NCBI GenBank assembly: GCA_022710245.1
Contig: JAKLHH010000409.1
Span: forward strand, 1-6,859
Direction of reading: 5' to 3'
Length of the DNA stretch: 6,859 nucleotides
From: Myxococcota bacterium
Lineage (GTDB): Bacteria; Myxococcota; Polyangia; GCA-2747355; JAKLHH01
Shown: positions 6,791 through 6,859 of the stretch, in pieces
Layout: every line of letters begins with the position of its first letter
Position numbering within the stretch: position 1 is the first letter of the stretch
Translations under genes and position numbers: made by a program
Notes under the pieces: generated by a model
Seen by the model: only the letters and a program-made list of their open reading frames with translations
The model's database searches: none
What the model was told of the DNA's origin: nothing

Positions 6791-6859
6791 AGCCACGGGC
6801 GTAGTCCCCACCCGGCGCAGTCCCCACCCACGAAACTTGACACCCCCCCTGGTTCCGGC
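6791..6859. other. Region downstream of the suf operon, no recognisable terminator
   Basis: These 69 nt contain the direct repeat and a C-run described separately. I find no stable GC stem followed by a T-run, so transcription probably ends beyond the window or by a Rho-dependent route. TTGACA (6837-6842) is an exact -35 hexamer, but its -10 would fall at the very edge of the window and cannot be assessed. Confidence 0.5.
6803..6829. repeat. Direct repeat AGTCCCCACCC, two copies, after sufT
   Basis: AGTCCCCACCC occurs at 6803-6813 and again at 6819-6829, a 16-nt period with a GC-only core spacer. It lies 12 nt beyond the sufT stop, in non-coding DNA. It is followed by AAACTTGACA and a run of seven C (6843-6849). 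Placement just after an operon and the G/C-rich short repeats suggest an intergenic repetitive (REP-like) element, but the window ends too soon to see its extent. No transposase gene is visible. Confidence 0.55.

Noticed and set aside
6778..6809. GGGG...CCCC pairing around the sufT stop as a terminator
   Set aside because: Only four base pairs extend cleanly and no T-run follows.

Overview
The window is very GC-rich (about 70% or more by eye) and tightly packed. It carries one complete SUF iron-sulfur cluster assembly operon on the + strand and the 5' end of a divergent glutamate dehydrogenase gene on the - strand. The G/C-ended codons, chained ATGA/GTGA overlaps, GTG/TTG starts and a sigma70-like -35 box fit a high-GC bacterium. 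A myxobacterium-like organism (e.g. the Anaeromyxobacter group) is my best guess, but that is inference. The gene order sufB-sufD-Rieske-sufC-sufS-sufU-sufT is best known from Actinobacteria, so the phylum is not settled from this sequence alone.

Layout: positions 1-320 (-) hold the first 106 codons of a Glu/Leu/Phe/Val dehydrogenase family gene cut by the window edge. Positions 321-857 are a non-coding divergent region. It holds a weak promoter candidate for the dehydrogenase (386-413, -), a short stem-loop (481-511), and a relatively AT-rich suf promoter/operator zone (716-784) with an inverted repeat and a hairpin. From 858 to 6790 seven genes follow with junctions of -4 to +2 nt: sufB (858-2276), sufD (2273-3625), a Rieske [2Fe-2S] ferredoxin-like gene (3622-3942), sufC (3944-4732), sufS (4729 or 4744-6006), sufU (6009-6482) and sufT (6479-6790). 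The last 69 nt contain a direct repeat (AGTCCCCACCC twice) and a C-run but no obvious terminator.

How they work together, from family knowledge: SufS, a PLP cysteine desulfurase, takes sulfur from cysteine. SufU accepts it as a persulfide and passes it to the SufB-SufC-SufD scaffold, where SufC ATP hydrolysis drives cluster formation at the SufB/SufD interface. SufT, a DUF59/MIP18 protein, helps deliver clusters to clients. The Rieske protein is the one member without an established job; electron supply to cluster assembly is plausible. No A-type carrier (SufA), SufE or Fe-S-sensing regulator (SufR/IscR) lies in the window.

The catalytic or ligand residues I looked for in the Suf proteins and the Rieske protein are present, and I see no frameshifts or pseudogenes. 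I found no CRISPR array, tRNA, rRNA or mobile gene, and no clearly new system. The best leads are the Rieske gene, the suf leader structures, the sufS start and the repeats after sufT.
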